Shown one piece after another: positions 9,814 to 21,238 of a stretch of DNA of 64,000 bases. This DNA comes from Erythrobacter sp. HKB08 (GTDB taxonomy: Bacteria > Pseudomonadota > Alphaproteobacteria > Sphingomonadales > Sphingomonadaceae): assembly GCF_004114695.1 (NCBI RefSeq), contig NZ_CP035310.1, forward strand, positions 2,215,501 through 2,279,500. The letters run 5' to 3'. A program made the translations under genes and the position numbers. Position 1 is the stretch's first letter. Each line of letters opens with the position of its first letter. The notes under the pieces were generated by a model. It was not told the origin of the DNA, did no database searches, and saw nothing but the letters and a program-made list of their open reading frames with translations.

Positions 9814-10041
9814 ACTTTGGGCGCCACCCTCCCCAACCGGCCATTGCGACCGATTCTCCAACGCGAAAAAAGCCGGAATTTCATGCAAAATCGGGCAATT
9901 CGGATGTGCGCAATCGGGCATATTGCCGCATTTTGCGCTCATTTCGCCGGTGAACCGTTCACCAGCGTCGATGAGCTGCCAGGCGCATTTGGAACCTTAA
10001 CTTCCCGCCGGTAATTGCGGCCCCCAACGACGGAGGGCCAA

Positions 10042-10554
10042 TTGCCTCACCATAAGTTGATTGTTCGAAAAGCTGTCATGCTGTCCGCTGCAACGATGCT
10101 CGCGCTGTTCCCGGCGTCGGCAGCCGTGTCTGCGTCCAACGAAGCAGAATTCGAGGAAAGCTTCGTCGAATTCGAAGCGCTGCCGGATATGCCGGAAGCG
10201 ACCGGCAACGTCGTCGACATCACCGAATTCGAGCCGCCGGTCGAGGAAGAAGCTCGCGGCGAATCCCTCGGTGCCGGTGTCGCCTCCTACTATGGCCGCC
10301 GCTTCCACGGTCGCCCGACGGCGAGCGGCGAGCGGTTCGACATGCATGCGATGACTGCCGCCCACAAGACGCTGCCCTTCGGGTCGATGGTGCGCGTCAC
10401 CAACACCCGCAACGGCAACTCGGTGGTGGTCCGCGTCAACGATCGCGGTCCCTTCGTCCGTGGCCGCACGATCGACGTGTCGCGCGCTGCGGCGGAAGAG
10501 CTTGGCATGGTCGGCAGCGGTCACGCCCGGGTGGAGCTCGAACTGATCTCCTGA
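10042..10554 (+). CDS. rlpA: septal ring lytic transglycosylase RlpA family protein
   Basis: A 170-residue exported protein with an N-terminal signal region ([22 protein letters not shown]) and a C-terminal double-psi beta-barrel domain (about residues 82-168). The domain shows [25 protein letters not shown] and the RVNDRGPF motif with the catalytic-type Asp, as in RlpA, which cleaves denuded peptidoglycan at the septum. No SPOR domain is present, so it is a short form. The start is taken as TTG at 10042, preceded by GGAGGG; the ATG at 10078 would remove the basic n-region of the signal. Confidence 0.88.
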   Translation: MPHHKLIVRKAVMLSAATMLALFPASAAVSASNEAEFEESFVEFEALPDMPEATGNVVDITEFEPPVEEEARGESLGAGVASYYGRRFHGRPTASGERFDMHAMTAAHKTLPFGSMVRVTNTRNGNSVVVRVNDRGPFVRGRTIDVSRAAAEELGMVGSGHARVELELIS

Positions 10555-10567
10555 CGCGCCCGCGTCC

Positions 10568-11188
10568 CTACAACTCCAGCTCGCTCACGTCGCGGAAGGA
10601 TCCGATCTTCCCGCGCACGAAGGTGTTGAACGCGATCGAGTGGCGGTTCTGCTGCGAGGTGTTGGTTTCGACATAATGCTGCAGCGAGCTCGAGAAGAGC
10701 ACCAGGTCGCCCTTGGTCGGCACGACGGCATTGCGCGGTGCGTTGTAGATGTTCTGCTTTTCCCCGTTCACCGCGATCTCCAGCTGGCGATAGCCATTGT
10801 GGCGCTCGAAAATCATGCTGCCCGGCGGGTTCGGCAGGTCGGTATAGTAGAGCGATCCGGACACTAGCGAGTTGGAGTGCGTGTGCCCGTGCATCCCCAC
10901 TCCCGGCGGGTTCATCAGCGACCAGCTCTGCGTTACCTCGAGCCGCTGCGAGATGCCCATCACCTCGCGCGCGAAGGTATCGAGCGCTTCCTGCACCGCC
11001 TTCTTGATGCTCGCCATCTCGGGCCGCTCGAACAGGTAGAGCTCCTCCGAAATGCGGTTCACCTGGTTATCGAGCATGGGGAGAGCCTTGATTAGCTTCT
11101 CCTGCTTCGGCGTGATCGCATCGGCGATATTGGTCTTGAAATACGGCTCCGCGAATAGCGGTTTGACGTCGAAAGCGCGCGTGGCCAT
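10568..11188 (-). CDS. putative 2OG-Fe(II) oxygenase (TIGR02466-like)
   Basis: A 206-residue protein with a double-stranded beta-helix look: the HGHTHSNSLVSGSLYY segment near residue 105 supplies His ligands and resembles the iron-binding stretch of the TIGR02466 putative 2OG-Fe(II) oxygenases, and a late HYVETN...RHSIAFN segment holds a further His and an Arg that could bind 2-oxoglutarate. The start at 11188 has GGGGGA eleven bases upstream. Hydroxylation target unknown. Convergent with rlpA. I am fairly sure of the fold and unsure of the activity. Confidence 0.75.
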   Translation of the reverse strand: MATRAFDVKPLFAEPYFKTNIADAITPKQEKLIKALPMLDNQVNRISEELYLFERPEMASIKKAVQEALDTFAREVMGISQRLEVTQSWSLMNPPGVGMHGHTHSNSLVSGSLYYTDLPNPPGSMIFERHNGYRQLEIAVNGEKQNIYNAPRNAVVPTKGDLVLFSSSLQHYVETNTSQQNRHSIAFNTFVRGKIGSFRDVSELEL

Positions 11189-11280
11189 CGGCTTGCAGTC
11201 CCCCAAATTTTACCCCGCTTGCAAATTAAGCGTGGGAAGCGAGGAACCGCAAGGGGGCACCCGCCCCCTCCCCGGTAAAA

Positions 11281-11592
11281 TCAGTTCGGCAGGCGAGCCC
11301 CGTTGCGCGCGGCGCAGGTGCGGGTGATCCGGCTCATGTGGTCGAAATCCGAGCCGAAGGCGTCGATCAGCGAATAGCCGTGCTTCTCGAACTCGCCATA
11401 CATGCATTCGCACGCGCCGACGGCCTTGCGCTCCTCAGGGACGATTTGGCGCACCTGGCGCAGGCAGCCCTCCATATGCGCGCTGTAGGCGTACTCCCCG
11501 CCCGCATCGTCACCGCGCAGGCCCTGGCCCACGTGGAAGAACGTCAACGCCGAAACGGCCCCGACCGCACCCAGTTTTACCGCCTTCATCAT
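11281..11592 (-). CDS. small exported protein of unknown function
   Basis: A 103-residue protein that I do not recognise. An N-terminal hydrophobic segment (KLGAVGAVSALTFFHVG) could be an uncleaved anchor or signal. The remainder has four cysteines (residues about 43, 61, 63 and 95) and a C-terminal SDFDHMSRITRTCAARN stretch, a pattern seen in small periplasmic proteins with disulfides. The start is ATG with GGGAGC five bases upstream; the next codon is also ATG and cannot be excluded. Confidence 0.65.
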   Translation of the reverse strand: MMKAVKLGAVGAVSALTFFHVGQGLRGDDAGGEYAYSAHMEGCLRQVRQIVPEERKAVGACECMYGEFEKHGYSLIDAFGSDFDHMSRITRTCAARNGARLPN

Positions 11593-11696
11593 GGCAAGCT
11601 CCCATGTTGGAAGCGGCGAGTGTCGCAAGACAGGGTGGAGATCGGGTTAAGGCGCGGCGTGTAGGAAAGTTACACTTGTTACGGTGTTTGTTTGGC

Positions 11697-11815
11697 CTCA
11701 GGCGCCGGCGGCCGCATCCGCGGCCTTGGCTATCCTCCGGGGGCCCGACCCCTGCGGGGCCACCCCTCCGGGCGCGCAGTCGCGCTTGCGCTCGCCTGTG
11801 GCTCGCGGGGGCTAG
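11697..11815. repeat. GC-rich palindromic intergenic segment
   Basis: An unusually GC-rich stretch between two minus-strand genes, packed with inverted repeats such as GGCCGC/GCGGCC (11710-11725, loop ATCC) and runs pairing GGGGCC with GGCCCC. It follows an AT-richer stretch at 11660-11692. It may be a repetitive extragenic element or a complex terminator for the HTH gene that ends at 11812. No second copy was seen in the window. Confidence 0.35.
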
Positions 11816-12318
11816 CCTTCAGCCTCCTCCTCGCCCTCCCAATAGGCGAGGCGGTCGGACTCCTCTTCGCTGTCCCGCGCCTCGATGTCGGAGAGCAATT
11901 CGCCCGATTGTGCGTAGCGGCCCAGTGCGGAGTCGAAATCCTCCGCCACGGCCGAGAGGTCGCGGTTCTGCGCATTGCTGTCGAGCCGCGCGAGGTGGGC
12001 GAGCAGCAGGCGGTTGTCGAACCGCCGACGCGTCGCGACGAGCTCGCCCTTGTAGAACACCTCCTCCTCGGTCCCGTTGATCGCGCGGTCGGCCAGCACC
12101 TCCTCGATCGCCGAGCGCGCGACCACCAGCGCCGCATCCCACCCGCGCGCGAAATGCGCATCCGCCCGCCGCCAGCGATAGGCGGTCATCGGCGCGACCG
12201 AGACTGTGCGCGCCGCCGCCCGGACATTGCCGGAAAGCGACAAAGCCTCGAGAAACCGCGCACGGCGATCATGCGTGAAAGGCTGCTGGAATTGCTCGGA
12301 AACGGGAAGCTGGGACAT
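11812..12318 (-). CDS. helix-turn-helix domain protein (conserved in sphingomonads)
   Basis: A 168-residue acidic protein. Residues 18-55 (ARFLEALSLSGNVRAAARTVSVAPMTAYRWRR) form a helix-turn-helix resembling those of Tc3/phage terminase small-subunit type, and the following DAHFARGWDAALVVARS segment is typical of a conserved sphingomonad family. A strongly acidic C-terminal tail ends the protein. Role unknown: regulator or a domesticated phage-type DNA-binding protein are both possible. The ATG at 12318 is preceded by GAGGAA. It sits at the edge of the AT-rich island. Confidence 0.75.
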   Translation of the reverse strand: MSQLPVSEQFQQPFTHDRRARFLEALSLSGNVRAAARTVSVAPMTAYRWRRADAHFARGWDAALVVARSAIEEVLADRAINGTEEEVFYKGELVATRRRFDNRLLLAHLARLDSNAQNRDLSAVAEDFDSALGRYAQSGELLSDIEARDSEEESDRLAYWEGEEEAEG

Positions 12319-12716
12319 GTCGGGTTCCTCTGTCGGGGATCAGGGAACCGGACCAGCTATAGGGTTCGGGGCGTGTAGGACAGGGGGAATTTGCATCGTC
12401 AATCCCGAATACGAACGATGAATATCGTTTTCTGTTTATAAAATCTTCGACCTCCTGTCGGTCGTGCATCTTAACGGGACGGCCTCGACGCGCGGAAAGA
12501 CTTTACTTCGCTACAGAAGCTTGTCTCTCATACTTTCTTGACTGTCTTCAATTTTTGGCACCGTTGTTCCGTCTCGAACGCCAATCACTGGTGGGGACAA
12601 ATCAATCGAATACGGTGATAAATTGACCTACTGCAGATATAAGGCTCAACCGACAGTCACTTGACAGAGGGTCGTTCCGCTGCCAATGAACGGAACGAAG
12701 AGGGAACGCTCCGCTT
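12319..12716. other. AT-richer intergenic region, left flank of the island
   Basis: 398 bases with no coding frame I would support. Base composition drops sharply after about 12400, well below the flanking core genome, and stays low to 14606. It must hold the promoter of the two-gene module starting at 12717 and the start region of the HTH gene at 12318. An inverted repeat lies at 12672-12698. I found no attachment site or terminal repeat. Confidence 0.6.
12672..12698. promoter_or_regulatory. perfect inverted repeat upstream of the YwgA-HD module
   Basis: TCGTTCCG and CGGAACGA, perfect eight-base arms separated by eleven bases, ending 18 bases before the start codon at 12717 and directly abutting the AAGAGGG ribosome binding site. 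It could be an operator for autoregulation or a hairpin that controls ribosome access. Confidence 0.45.
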
Positions 12717-13193
12717 ATGACCGAACAGACTGACGTATTGAAGCTCGTGTTGAACGAGTTAGAAATGAGTCACGGCATTAGTACTATGGATGATCGAATA
12801 GGCATTCAGAAGGTTGTTTGCCTAGTACAAGAAGCTGGGCTGCAACTAGGTTATAGCTACAATTGGTATGTCAGGGGTCCTTATTCCCCGTCTCTCGCTT
12901 CGGACTACTATGCATTAGCGCAGAATGGTGCCGAGAACGGCGGTCAGAAGCTTGTTCTCACGGACTTCGCAAAATCTGTAGTTCAAAAAGTCCGACCGCT
13001 TCTCGACCCCCCAGAAGAGTTCACATTGGGTCGAGTATATTGGCTGGAGTTACTCGCCTCAATCCTATACCTCCGAAAGAGGCTAAGAATGACGGATGAA
13101 GCGTCACGGGCAAAAATTCAATTGAGTAAAGCAACATTGCATCCGTACTATGATTTGGCTAACAACGCGCTGAACGAGTTGGATTTCTTATGA
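12717..13193 (+). CDS. YwgA-like protein, partner of the HD phosphohydrolase
   Basis: A 158-residue protein resembling Bacillus YwgA and, more loosely, the Panacea/GepA-type antitoxin fold: GIQKVVCLVQEAGLQLGYSY, then the YVRGPYSPSLASDYYAL segment (about residues 47-63), which has the GPYSP signature of this group. In Bacillus subtilis ywgA lies beside ywfO, an HD-domain gene, the same pairing as here. Ten bases separate it from the HD gene. Codon use (ATA, TTA, CTA, AGT) and AT content differ from its neighbours, suggesting acquisition. Function unproven: a regulator or antitoxin of the HD enzyme is my inference. Confidence 0.72.
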   Translation: MTEQTDVLKLVLNELEMSHGISTMDDRIGIQKVVCLVQEAGLQLGYSYNWYVRGPYSPSLASDYYALAQNGAENGGQKLVLTDFAKSVVQKVRPLLDPPEEFTLGRVYWLELLASILYLRKRLRMTDEASRAKIQLSKATLHPYYDLANNALNELDFL

Positions 13194-13203
13194 GGGGTTA
13201 ATC

Positions 13204-14606
13204 TTGTCACTAGACTTGAACGGTAAAACAATTACCGACCCCCTTTATGGAAACATTCACCTTTCCGAGATTGAAGCAAAAATTGTATCAAGTCGCTGCT
13301 TTCAGCGCTTGCACAATGTGCGGCAGCTAGGCTTAGGCCATCTAGTATTCCCTAGCGCTGGATATTCTCGCTTTGCGCATTCGGTTGGCGCATGTTTCAA
13401 CGCAGAGCGGATCCTCACTGCGATCGAGGCAAACTCAAGTCGCAAATTTGAAGACCAAGAGAGGCAGGCGTTTCGCTTGGCAGCGCTGTTGCACGACCTT
13501 GGGCACTTTCCATTCTCGCATACCACAGAACATGCCATTAAGCGCTTCTATCGGCATGAAATCTTCAAAACAGAAGAAGCAGCTCAGCAAGAGTTGGCAA
13601 TTGCCGGTCCATCGCAACCACCAGCGACCTATCTCGACCATGAAGACACAGGCAAACTAATCTTTCTTGAAGATGCGGAAATCGACGCTGCCTTCGCATC
13701 AGTGGATTCAGTTTCGAAAAGTGATGTAACTTCTGCATTTATTGACGAAAAGCTTTCGACAATAATTTCCTCAGATCTGGATTGTGACCGCCTCGACTAT
13801 CTGCGGCGAACCTCGCTTCATTCCGGCGCGCCATATGGTGCGGTAGATGTAGATTTCATAATAAGTAAATCGACCGTAGATGGCGATGGTCGTTTCTGCT
13901 TCGATCGGAAAGCCACGAGGGCAGCGGACCACCTCCTTGTGTCGCGTTTCTACGATTTTATGCAGATACCGTATCAGAAGACGGTTGCTGCGCTCGAATG
14001 GAGCCTTGAGGAGTCGGTGCTTTGGCTTTTGAAGGACGGCCGTGTCAACTTATCAGAACAAGGCCTAAAAGCGCTGCTTGAGCGAGATCAGTGGGCTAGC
14101 TTCGATGACGGCGAACTAACCGCAATGATGCGGGAAGCCAGACACGAGTGTTCGGATCCTGTTTATAAGGATCACATTGCAGCGGTGTTGGATCGCAACC
14201 CGGCAAAACTAGTATATTCTTGGGAGGTGTTGGCCGATCTCAAGAGCGATGAACAGACGGCTCGCGAGGAACTTCTAGAATATAAAATTCGCGAAACAGC
14301 TGAACGTTTTGATATTGATGTAAGGCGATTTAATATTTGGAAAGCGCCCTTCAAGCTTTCAAAAGCGGGACCAATTCTGCAAGGCTCACCAAAGGACAGA
14401 GATTACAGCGAAGAGGAAGCACAGCAACTAATTCATATCTTGCGCAAAGGTGAACAGGCCTCGTCACCTTTGATTGATATGAACTCCACTGTGGCTCATC
14501 ATCTATCCACCTTGCGATATCGTGTGCTTAGAATTTACTACCTTCCTTCTCTCAAAGATCCACCTGGCATGAAAAAACAACTGCGAGAAGCTTTCGAAAA
14601 GCACAA

Positions 14607-14610
<4 letters not shown>
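13204..14610 (+). CDS. HD domain phosphohydrolase, SAMHD1/YwfO-like
   Basis: A 468-residue protein of the HD superfamily related to dNTP triphosphohydrolases. Metal and catalytic residues are visible: His59 (FAHSVG), His97-Asp98 (LLHDLGH), His106, His118 and Asp195 in DCDRLDY, in the same order and spacing as His167, His206-Asp207, His215, His233 and Asp311 of human SAMHD1. Tyr199 matches SAMHD1 Tyr315, but the position of the sugar-contacting Asp319 is Thr203 here. Start is TTG with GAGGGG upstream, overlapping the previous stop region. AT-rich like its partner. The stop overlaps the convergent uvrA stop by four bases. Confidence 0.85.
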
Positions 14611-17522
<2,912 letters not shown>

Positions 17523-17532
17523 GTGCGAGCGT

Positions 17533-17547
17533 GTTCCCGAATTGTTC
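17533..17547 (-). promoter_or_regulatory. LexA (SOS) box of uvrA
   Basis: GTTC-N7-GTTC (read on minus as GAAC-N7-GAAC), the direct-repeat LexA operator known from alphaproteobacteria. It lies immediately upstream of the uvrA start codon, where bound LexA would block transcription. Confidence 0.85.
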
Positions 17548-17701
17548 GCTTTGGTCAAGAGGGCCGCCCTGCGCCGGGCCAGCCATGCATGAATGAGCGG
17601 ACAGGCAGCGCGAGAGTTCCAGCGATGTGGGAAAGAGCCGCACAAATGCAAGCGCGGGAGACCGACGCGGCGTGCGGCCGGGTTCCCTCGCCCTTCGAAT
17701 C

Positions 17702-17734
17702 AAAAACGGGCCCGGCGCGAGGCCCGACCCGTTT
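17702..17734 (-). terminator. intrinsic terminator with no assigned gene
   Basis: AAACGGG (17704-17710) pairs with CCCGTTT (17728-17734); an inner GGC/GCC stem closes a five-base loop. The extra pairing next to the outer stem is G-U on the minus transcript and a mismatch on the plus strand, and the minus strand continues into five T. Confidence 0.5.
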
Positions 17735-17960
17735 CTGTGCAACCAACCGTTTGAATCTGTTGCGACCCCGTGGAAGCGCTCTGCGATGTCTCCCCCACGA
17801 CGCGGTCTGGATAGCAGCCGCCCCGGCTTTCCCATTGTATGAGACCGTCATTGTCCCGCGCTCGCACGCCGCGGCGAATATGCGAACCGCCCGGTCCGTG
17901 CCTGAGGTTCGGTGAAGCGTGGACCTTTCCGCAAGCCCGAACCGTTGAATTGTTGAATGG
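17702..17960 (-). ncRNA. candidate minus-strand small RNA between uvrA and the lysozyme gene
   Basis: The stretch 17548-18032 has no gene I can support. On the minus strand it ends with a terminator-like hairpin (17704-17734) followed by five T, yet no minus-strand gene lies upstream of it for over 3 kb, so a separate transcript is likely. A short minus frame beginning near 17852 (MTVSYNGKAG) has no strong ribosome binding site. Motifs of RNase P or tmRNA are not convincing. The 5' end is arbitrary. Confidence 0.28.
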
Positions 17961-18032
17961 AAACATCGCGCTAGCAGGATCGCCTGGGACGGACGCTGAA
18001 CCTGCATGTGCGCCGACAGCAAGGACAACGAG

Positions 18033-18833
18033 ATGCCCCCGCGAGATATCGCTCGCCCAAGAAAATCACCGCTCCCGTCAAGAACGCGAAGGCCCGGCGC
18101 CGCGAAGCGCCTGGTCGGGAAGCTCAAGCAACGCCGCATGGCGCGGCTCGAGGACAAGCGACGGCGCATCCGTGCCGGGCTCAGGACCAAGCGCAAGAAG
18201 CGCAAGGCCGCCTTCGCCCTGTCGGCCAGCGTGATGGGGCTGAATACTGCCGCGCTCGATAGTGCGACTTCGATGCAGCAGGCCGGTGTAATTGCGCAGA
18301 TGCAGGACGCGGGAGCGATCCCCGACGCCAATGGGCGTGTCGAAGCGCGCTTTCTCGAAACCAGTGACGAGATGAAGGAAGCCCTGATCGAAGAAGAGGG
18401 CGTGCGGCTGACGGTCTACCGCGATGTCGCGGGCTATCCGACCGTGGGCGTCGGGCATCTCGTCAAGCCGGGCGACAAGCTGCGCGTCGGCGACCGGATC
18501 AGCGAAGAACGCGCGCTCGATTTCCTCGACCGGGACCTGCAGATCGCGGAACGCGGCGTCCAGCGCCTCGTCGGCGATCTCAGGCTGACCCAGCACGAAT
18601 TCGACGCCCTCGTCGATCTCGTCTTCAACGTCGGCGAAGGCAATGTGTCGGAAGCGAGAAGCCCTCGCCTGAACGAAGCGATCGCCAGCGGAGATTACAC
18701 GGCGATTGCAGCCGAGCTCGAATATCACCACGCGGGCGGCGCGAAGGCCAAGGGCCTCGTCTATCGCAGCGAACGGCGCACCAACATCTTCCTCGAGGCG
18801 ACCTACGAGGATCCGCGCGAATTGCGCGCATAA
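18033..18833 (+). CDS. lysozyme (glycoside hydrolase family 24, T4-type) with basic N-terminal extension
   Basis: A 266-residue muramidase. The T4-lysozyme catalytic triad is present with exact family spacing: Glu122, Asp131 and Thr137 (T4 Glu11, Asp20, Thr26), within EEGVRLTVYRDVAGYPTVGVGH. Unlike phage endolysins it has about 58 N-terminal residues very rich in Lys/Arg followed by a hydrophobic stretch (AAFALSASVMGLNTAAL), which might act as a long-n-region signal or signal anchor. Start chosen at 18033 (AAGGA upstream); ATG 18006 is nine codons earlier. No other phage genes are nearby, so it looks domesticated. A terminator follows. Confidence 0.82.
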   Translation: MPPRDIARPRKSPLPSRTRRPGAAKRLVGKLKQRRMARLEDKRRRIRAGLRTKRKKRKAAFALSASVMGLNTAALDSATSMQQAGVIAQMQDAGAIPDANGRVEARFLETSDEMKEALIEEEGVRLTVYRDVAGYPTVGVGHLVKPGDKLRVGDRISEERALDFLDRDLQIAERGVQRLVGDLRLTQHEFDALVDLVFNVGEGNVSEARSPRLNEAIASGDYTAIAAELEYHHAGGAKAKGLVYRSERRTNIFLEATYEDPRELRA

Positions 18834-18854
18834 CTGACGACATTTGCCGACCAC

Positions 18855-18886
18855 GATGGCCCCTTCGACGGGGCCATCTTGCTTTT
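18855..18886 (+). terminator. intrinsic terminator after the lysozyme gene
   Basis: Perfect nine-pair stem GATGGCCCC/GGGGCCATC (18855-18863 with 18870-18878), loop TTCGAC, followed by TTGCTTTT. Confidence 0.85.
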
Positions 18887-18978
18887 GCGAGCAATCTCCG
18901 GTTCAAGCGCCGCTAGCTAAGGCATTTCACATCCCGGCATCGTCCGATGCCCGAAGAACACACCCTATGGGAGACTTT

Positions 18979-21219
18979 ATGAAGGCCCACATCCTGGCCA
19001 CCTCCGGCCTCGCACTCATTCTTGCAGGCTGTTCGACCTACGCCGCCGAGGCACCGGTCGAGACCGCCGCGACCCAGACCGTCGAAATCCCGCAGGCGAC
19101 CGGCTACTTCGCCGAGCGCAGCGACCTGCCGTTCTACGCGCCCGATTTCACCCAGGTGTCGGATGACGACTACCTGCCCGCGTTCGAGCAGGCGATGACC
19201 ATCCACAAGGCCGAGATCGAAGCGATCAAGGCGAACCCGGCTGCGCCGACCTTCGAGAACACCATCGTCGCGCTCGAAACCTCGGGCCAGATGCTCGGCC
19301 GCGTCGCGACCATGTTCTTCGCCCTCACCGGCGCGAACACCAACGACACGCTCGATGCGGTGCAGGCCGAAATCGGCCCGAAGCTGGCTGCACACTCGGA
19401 TTCGATCACGCTCGACCCGGTTCTCTTCGCCCGCGTGAAGGCGATCTACGACAACCGTGCCGCGATGACGATGGAGCCGGAAGATGCCGTGTTGCTCGAG
19501 GAAACCTACGAGAGCATGGTCCAGGCAGGCGCGCTGCTGACCGATGCCGAGAAGGAACAGGTCCGCGCGATCAACACCGAGCTTTCGACGCTGACGACCG
19601 AGTTCAGCCAGCGCGTGCGCGCGGCGACGGTCGAAAACGCGCTGATCGTCGACACGCGCGAGGAACTGGCCGGCCTGTCCGATGGCGAGATCGAGGCTGC
19701 GGCCAAGCTCGCTGCCGACAAGGGCATGGAAGGCAAGTTCGCCATCGCCCTGCAGAACACCACCCAGCAGCCTTCGCTGCCGAACCTCGAAAACCGCGCC
19801 GTTCGCGAGAAGCTCTTCACCCTCAGCCACGACCGTGCGGTGATGGGCGACAAGAACGACACGCGCGAGCTGATCGCCAAGATCGCCCAGCTGCGTGCGC
19901 AGAAAGCCGCCCTGTTCGGCCAGCCCGACTGGGCGAGCTATGTGATGTACGACCGCATGGCGAAGACGCCGCGCACCGCGCTCGACTTCATGGAGCAGAT
20001 GGTCCCCGCCCTCGCCGCAACGCAGCGGCGCGAGGCGGCCATGCTCAATGCCAAGATCGAGGAAGAAGGCGGCGACTTCGAAGTGAAGCCGTGGGACTGG
20101 TATCGCTACGCCGAGATGGTCCGCAAGGAGAAGTACGACCTCGATGAAAACGCGGTGAAGCCGTATTTCGAGATCAACTCCGTGCTCGAAAACGGCATCT
20201 TCTTCGCTGCGAACAAGCTTTACGGCCTGTCGTTCGAGAAGCGCACCGACCTGCCGGTCTATCACCCGGACGTGACCACCTACACGGTGTTCGACAAGGA
20301 CGGCAGCGAGCTCGGCATCTTCTACTTCGACCCGTACCAGCGCCCGTCCAAGCGCGGCGGCGCGTGGATGAGCAACTTCGTCGACCAGAGCTACCTGTAT
20401 GACCAGAAGCCGGTCATCTACAACGTGCTCAACATCCCGAAGGCGCCCGAAGGCGAACCGCAGCTGGTCAGCTTCGACAACGTCAACACGCTGTTCCACG
20501 AATTCGGCCATGCGCTGCACGGCTTCTTCGCGGACCAGAAGTATGCCTCGCTCTCCGGCACGGCGACCGCTCGCGACTTCGTCGAGTATCCGAGCCAGGT
20601 GAACGAGCTGTGGGCCACCTATCCGGAAGTGCTGCAGAACTACGCCAAGCACTACGAAACCGGCGAGACCATCCCGCAGGAGCTGATCGAGAAGATCGAA
20701 CGCGCCGCCAAGTTCAACCAGGGCTACGATTTCGGCGAAGTCGTCGAAGCCGCCCTGCTGGACATGAAGTGGCACGCGCTGAGCCCGGAACAGGCTGCCG
20801 CGATCAACACGCCTGAGGAAGTGGACGCGTTCGAGCGCAAGTCGCTCGAAGAGCTCGGCCTCGAGATCGATCTCGTCCCGCCGCGCTATCGCAGCAGCTA
20901 TTTCAATCACATCTTCAGCTCGTCGACCGGCTACAGCTCGGGCTACTACAGCTACCTGTGGACCGAGATGCTCGACCGCGACAGCCGCCAGTGGTTCCTC
21001 GACAATGGCGGTCTGACCCGTGAAAACGGCGACCACTACCGCGCGACCGTGCTCAGCCGCGGCGGTACGATGGACTACTTCAAGATGTTCGAGAACTTCC
21101 TCGGTCGCGCGCCCGACGTGACGCCGATGCTGGTCGCACGCGGCCTCACAGGCAGCGACGAAGCGGCGGACAGCACCGCCTCTGACGGCAAGCTGCCGGC
21201 GAGCACGGTCTCGAAGTAA
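18979..21219 (+). CDS. dcp: M3 family metallopeptidase, peptidyl-dipeptidase Dcp-like lipoprotein
   Basis: A 746-residue zinc peptidase that removes C-terminal dipeptides or degrades oligopeptides. It begins with a lipoprotein signal ending in the lipobox LAGC (Cys near residue 16), so it should be anchored in the periplasm. The zinc motif HEFGH is at residues 507-511, with the third ligand Glu downstream in the NQGYDFGE region. The ATG at 18979 is preceded by GGGAG; the ATG at 18967 is possible but has a poorer site. Length fits the M3A Dcp/OpdA group. Confidence 0.93.
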   Translation: MKAHILATSGLALILAGCSTYAAEAPVETAATQTVEIPQATGYFAERSDLPFYAPDFTQVSDDDYLPAFEQAMTIHKAEIEAIKANPAAPTFENTIVALETSGQMLGRVATMFFALTGANTNDTLDAVQAEIGPKLAAHSDSITLDPVLFARVKAIYDNRAAMTMEPEDAVLLEETYESMVQAGALLTDAEKEQVRAINTELSTLTTEFSQRVRAATVENALIVDTREELAGLSDGEIEAAAKLAADKGMEGKFAIALQNTTQQPSLPNLENRAVREKLFTLSHDRAVMGDKNDTRELIAKIAQLRAQKAALFGQPDWASYVMYDRMAKTPRTALDFMEQMVPALAATQRREAAMLNAKIEEEGGDFEVKPWDWYRYAEMVRKEKYDLDENAVKPYFEINSVLENGIFFAANKLYGLSFEKRTDLPVYHPDVTTYTVFDKDGSELGIFYFDPYQRPSKRGGAWMSNFVDQSYLYDQKPVIYNVLNIPKAPEGEPQLVSFDNVNTLFHEFGHALHGFFADQKYASLSGTATARDFVEYPSQVNELWATYPEVLQNYAKHYETGETIPQELIEKIERAAKFNQGYDFGEVVEAALLDMKWHALSPEQAAAINTPEEVDAFERKSLEELGLEIDLVPPRYRSSYFNHIFSSSTGYSSGYYSYLWTEMLDRDSRQWFLDNGGLTRENGDHYRATVLSRGGTMDYFKMFENFLGRAPDVTPMLVARGLTGSDEAADSTASDGKLPASTVSK

Positions 21220-21238
21220 GCGATATGCGGGGCGAGCC

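Noticed and set aside
9395-9953. Several open frames of 70-140 codons on both strands between argG and rlpA
   Set aside because: They overlap each other in different frames, lack good ribosome binding sites and have compositions typical of random GC-rich DNA; the region reads better as non-coding.
12565-12580. GTTC-N6-GAAC in the left flank of the island as a LexA box
   Set aside because: Wrong orientation of half-sites and wrong spacing for the alphaproteobacterial GTTC-N7-GTTC operator.
17888-17922. GCGGAAAGGTCC-like segment on the minus strand recalling the RNase P P4 element
   Set aside because: The remaining consensus blocks and expected length are missing; kept only as an unspecified RNA candidate.
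18006-18032. ATG 18006 as lysozyme start
   Set aside because: Weak upstream site; the ATG at 18033 has AAGGA at suitable distance. Either leaves the domain intact.
17555-18331. Long minus-strand frame across the uvrA-lysozyme gap
   Set aside because: It runs through the lysozyme coding region in antisense and contains the uvrA LexA region; no family resemblance.
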